The position numbers and the translations under genes were made by a program. Shown here piece after piece: positions 62,624-64,000 of a DNA stretch of 64,000 bases. The stretch covers positions 62,001 to 126,000 of the forward strand of contig JABDNH010000003.1 in assembly GCA_013001055.1 (NCBI GenBank). The letters run 5' to 3'. The notes beneath the pieces are model-generated. The model had not been told where the DNA came from, made no database searches, and worked only from the letters and a program-made list of their open reading frames with translations. Position 1 is the first letter of the stretch. Each line of letters starts with the position of its first letter. This DNA comes from Sphingomonas sp. GTDB lineage: Bacteria > Pseudomonadota > Alphaproteobacteria > Sphingomonadales > Sphingomonadaceae.

Positions 62624-63510
62624 CCAAATGCGGTCTCGTCGCCGTGCTCGGCGCGCCCAATGCGGGCAAATCCACGCTGGTGAATGCGCTGGTCGGCCAG
62701 AAGGTCGCGATTACCAGCCCCAAGGCACAGACCACTCGCACGAGACTGATGGGCATCGCCACTCACGACGACGTGCAAATTCTCCTGCTCGATACCCCCG
62801 GCATTTTTTCTCCCGGCCGCCGGCTCGATCGCGCGATGGTCAAGGCCGCCTGGGAAGGCGCCGAAGATGCGGACCGCGTGCTTGTAATGATCGATGCTGC
62901 TGCCAGCATCTCAAAGAAGACGCAGATGCTGCTCGATGGCGTCGCGAACCGGCCCGAACCCAAAATCCTGGTCATCAACAAGACCGATATCGCAAACAAG
63001 CGCGAACTGCTGGTGCTCGCCCAGTCGCTATCCGACCAGCTCGATCCCGAAGCCGTGTTCTTCATCAGTGCCACTACGGGCGAAGGGGTCGACGATCTCA
63101 AACAGCATCTCGCGGGATGCATGCCCGAAGGCCCGTGGCACTTCCCCGAAGACCAGTTGTCTGACGCGACCGACCGCATGATCGCGGCGGAGTTTACGCG
63201 TGAGCAGCTTTACAACCAGCTCCACCAGGAACTGCCTTATGCCAGCGCTGTGGTGACCGAAAAGTGGGAAGAACGCCCCGACGGGTCCACCGCAATCCAC
63301 CAGCAAATCCGCATTGCGCGCGACAGCCAGAAGGGCATCGTGCTCGGCAAGGGCGGCTCGAAGCTCAAGAGCATCGGTGAAGCCGCGCGCAAGGAAATTG
63401 CCGAGCATCTCGGTCGCAAGGTGCACCTGTTCCTGCACGTAAAGGTCGATCCCAAGTGGGACGAGGACCGCGAGATATACGAAGAAGTCGGGCTGGACTG
63501 GTCAGCCTAG
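62620..63510 (+). CDS. era: GTPase Era
   Basis: Ribosome-associated GTPase, essential for 30S assembly. 296 residues. G1 is GAPNAGKST (residues about 10-18), G3 is LLDTPGIF, G4 is INKTDI. The KH domain ends the protein (VLGKGGSKLKSIGEAARKEI, and HLFLHVKVDPKWDED). ATG 62620 overlaps rnc by four bases. Confidence 0.98.
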   Translation: MTKCGLVAVLGAPNAGKSTLVNALVGQKVAITSPKAQTTRTRLMGIATHDDVQILLLDTPGIFSPGRRLDRAMVKAAWEGAEDADRVLVMIDAAASISKKTQMLLDGVANRPEPKILVINKTDIANKRELLVLAQSLSDQLDPEAVFFISATTGEGVDDLKQHLAGCMPEGPWHFPEDQLSDATDRMIAAEFTREQLYNQLHQELPYASAVVTEKWEERPDGSTAIHQQIRIARDSQKGIVLGKGGSKLKSIGEAARKEIAEHLGRKVHLFLHVKVDPKWDEDREIYEEVGLDWSA

Positions 63511-64000
63511 CAATTCGTCGACGAACGCCGGCACCAGTTCGCTTGCAGCTCCCATGCGGCTTTCATCGAAGAAAATACTGCCCTGGCTGGGGTCGAGGTT
63601 GAGTTCGACGCAATATGCGCCTCGATATTTCGCGCTCTGAACGAACCCGGCTGCCGGATAGACCGCGCCCGACGTCCCGATCGAGACGAACAGGTCGGCG
63701 CGCATCAGCGCGTCTTCGATCCGCTCCATTTCGTAAGGCATCTCCCCGAACCATACGATATCGGGGCGCAGCATTCGCTGGTCGCATTGAGGGCAAGGGG
63801 GGAAGTCTATCAAGTCGCCCTTGATGCGCGATCGGTCGCCGCAGGACAGGCAGAGCGCGCTACGCAACTCGCCATGCATGTGCAGCAAGCGCTTAGCCCC
63901 TGCCCGCTCGTGCAGGTCGTCGACGTTCTGGGTGACAATCAAAAAATCGCCGCGCCATTCTGCATCGAGCCGCGCCAGCGCATCGTGCGCCGCATTGGGC
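63502..64000 (-). CDS. Sirtuin-family NAD-dependent deacylase, partial (5' end beyond right edge)
   Basis: About 166 codons of a CobB-type deacylase; the N-terminus lies beyond the right edge. Visible features: the catalytic region TQNVDDLHERAGAKRLLHMHGE, a zinc site of two cysteine pairs (CLSCGDRS and CPQCDQRM), the RPDIVWFGEMPYEME block and GTSGAVYPAAGF. The first candidate TTG in the window is not a real start. The 3' end overlaps era by nine bases. Confidence 0.93.
   Translation of the reverse strand, partial: PNAAHDALARLDAEWRGDFLIVTQNVDDLHERAGAKRLLHMHGELRSALCLSCGDRSRIKGDLIDFPPCPQCDQRMLRPDIVWFGEMPYEMERIEDALMRADLFVSIGTSGAVYPAAGFVQSAKYRGAYCVELNLDPSQGSIFFDESRMGAASELVPAFVDELLG

Noticed and set aside
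63940-63942. TTG as the start codon of the sirtuin
   Set aside because: The conserved frame continues upstream to the window edge, so it is an internal leucine codon.

Overview
The window is an ordinary, gene-dense stretch of bacterial chromosome, high in GC and coding on both strands. It looks like an alphaproteobacterium of the order Sphingomonadales. The evidence is a GcrA cell-cycle regulator, a petABC cytochrome bc1 operon, a TonB-dependent receptor with a proline-rich tail, a 'vgr-related' zincin, a DUF484-xerC pair, a CX14CX2C QueE and a ROSE-like RNA thermometer before an Hsp20 gene. I see no rRNA, tRNA, CRISPR array, insertion sequence, prophage or recognisable defence island. No gap between genes exceeds 300 bases; the largest are 23299-23535, 47765-47980 and 53206-53418.

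Layout. 1-1974: glyQ-glyS (glyS runs off the left edge). 2053-4935: a small regulatory module (44-aa membrane peptide, XRE repressor, four-helix membrane protein) behind a TGTCA/TGACA-rich promoter, then two tandem TraB/GumN proteins. 5057-10289: rplY, pth, a 2OG-Fe(II) oxygenase, a Tat-signal SDR, a CPBP protease, ychF and a MaoC hydratase. 10286-13708: petABC-apt on the minus strand. 13858-20414: hemF, lipB, queCE, hslO and argD. 20553-23298: a secreted Arg/Tyr-rich protein, a lone ABC-2 permease, gcrA and hsp20. 23536-32247: parE, a potassium channel, rimO, two peptidases, a CHRD protein, a MarR regulator and an SH3-only protein that appears to be a truncated NlpC/P60 protein. 32244-34791: acpP-fabF-mltG. 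34892-38045: zincin and TonB receptor. 38212-40709: a DUF6438 lipoprotein with hrcA-grpE. 40780-47764: rph-rdgB, a CAP lipoprotein, hemW, an LpoA-like lipoprotein, rsmI-yraN-gshB-dedA. 47981-50201: tal, DUF484, xerC. 50286-55428: enoyl-CoA hydratase, TadG and two TadE pseudopilin-like proteins, then a TelA/XpaC pair. 55425-61064: pgi-gor-FAD oxidoreductase-CoA transferase, translationally coupled. 61143-64000: lepB-rnc-era and a partial sirtuin.

Genes are packed very tightly. Same-strand neighbours often overlap as ATGA or TGATG. Eight of the thirteen convergent pairs interlock their stop codons in a shared four-base palindrome or near-palindrome (CTAG, CTAA or TTAA). yraN appears to begin with CTG, using CTGA where its neighbours use ATGA.

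I did not find a clearly new multi-gene system. The best candidates for follow-up are the repressor/membrane-protein module at 2053-2884, the polyproline tail on the TonB receptor, the CTG start of yraN, the ROSE-like element, and the orphan SH3 domain.
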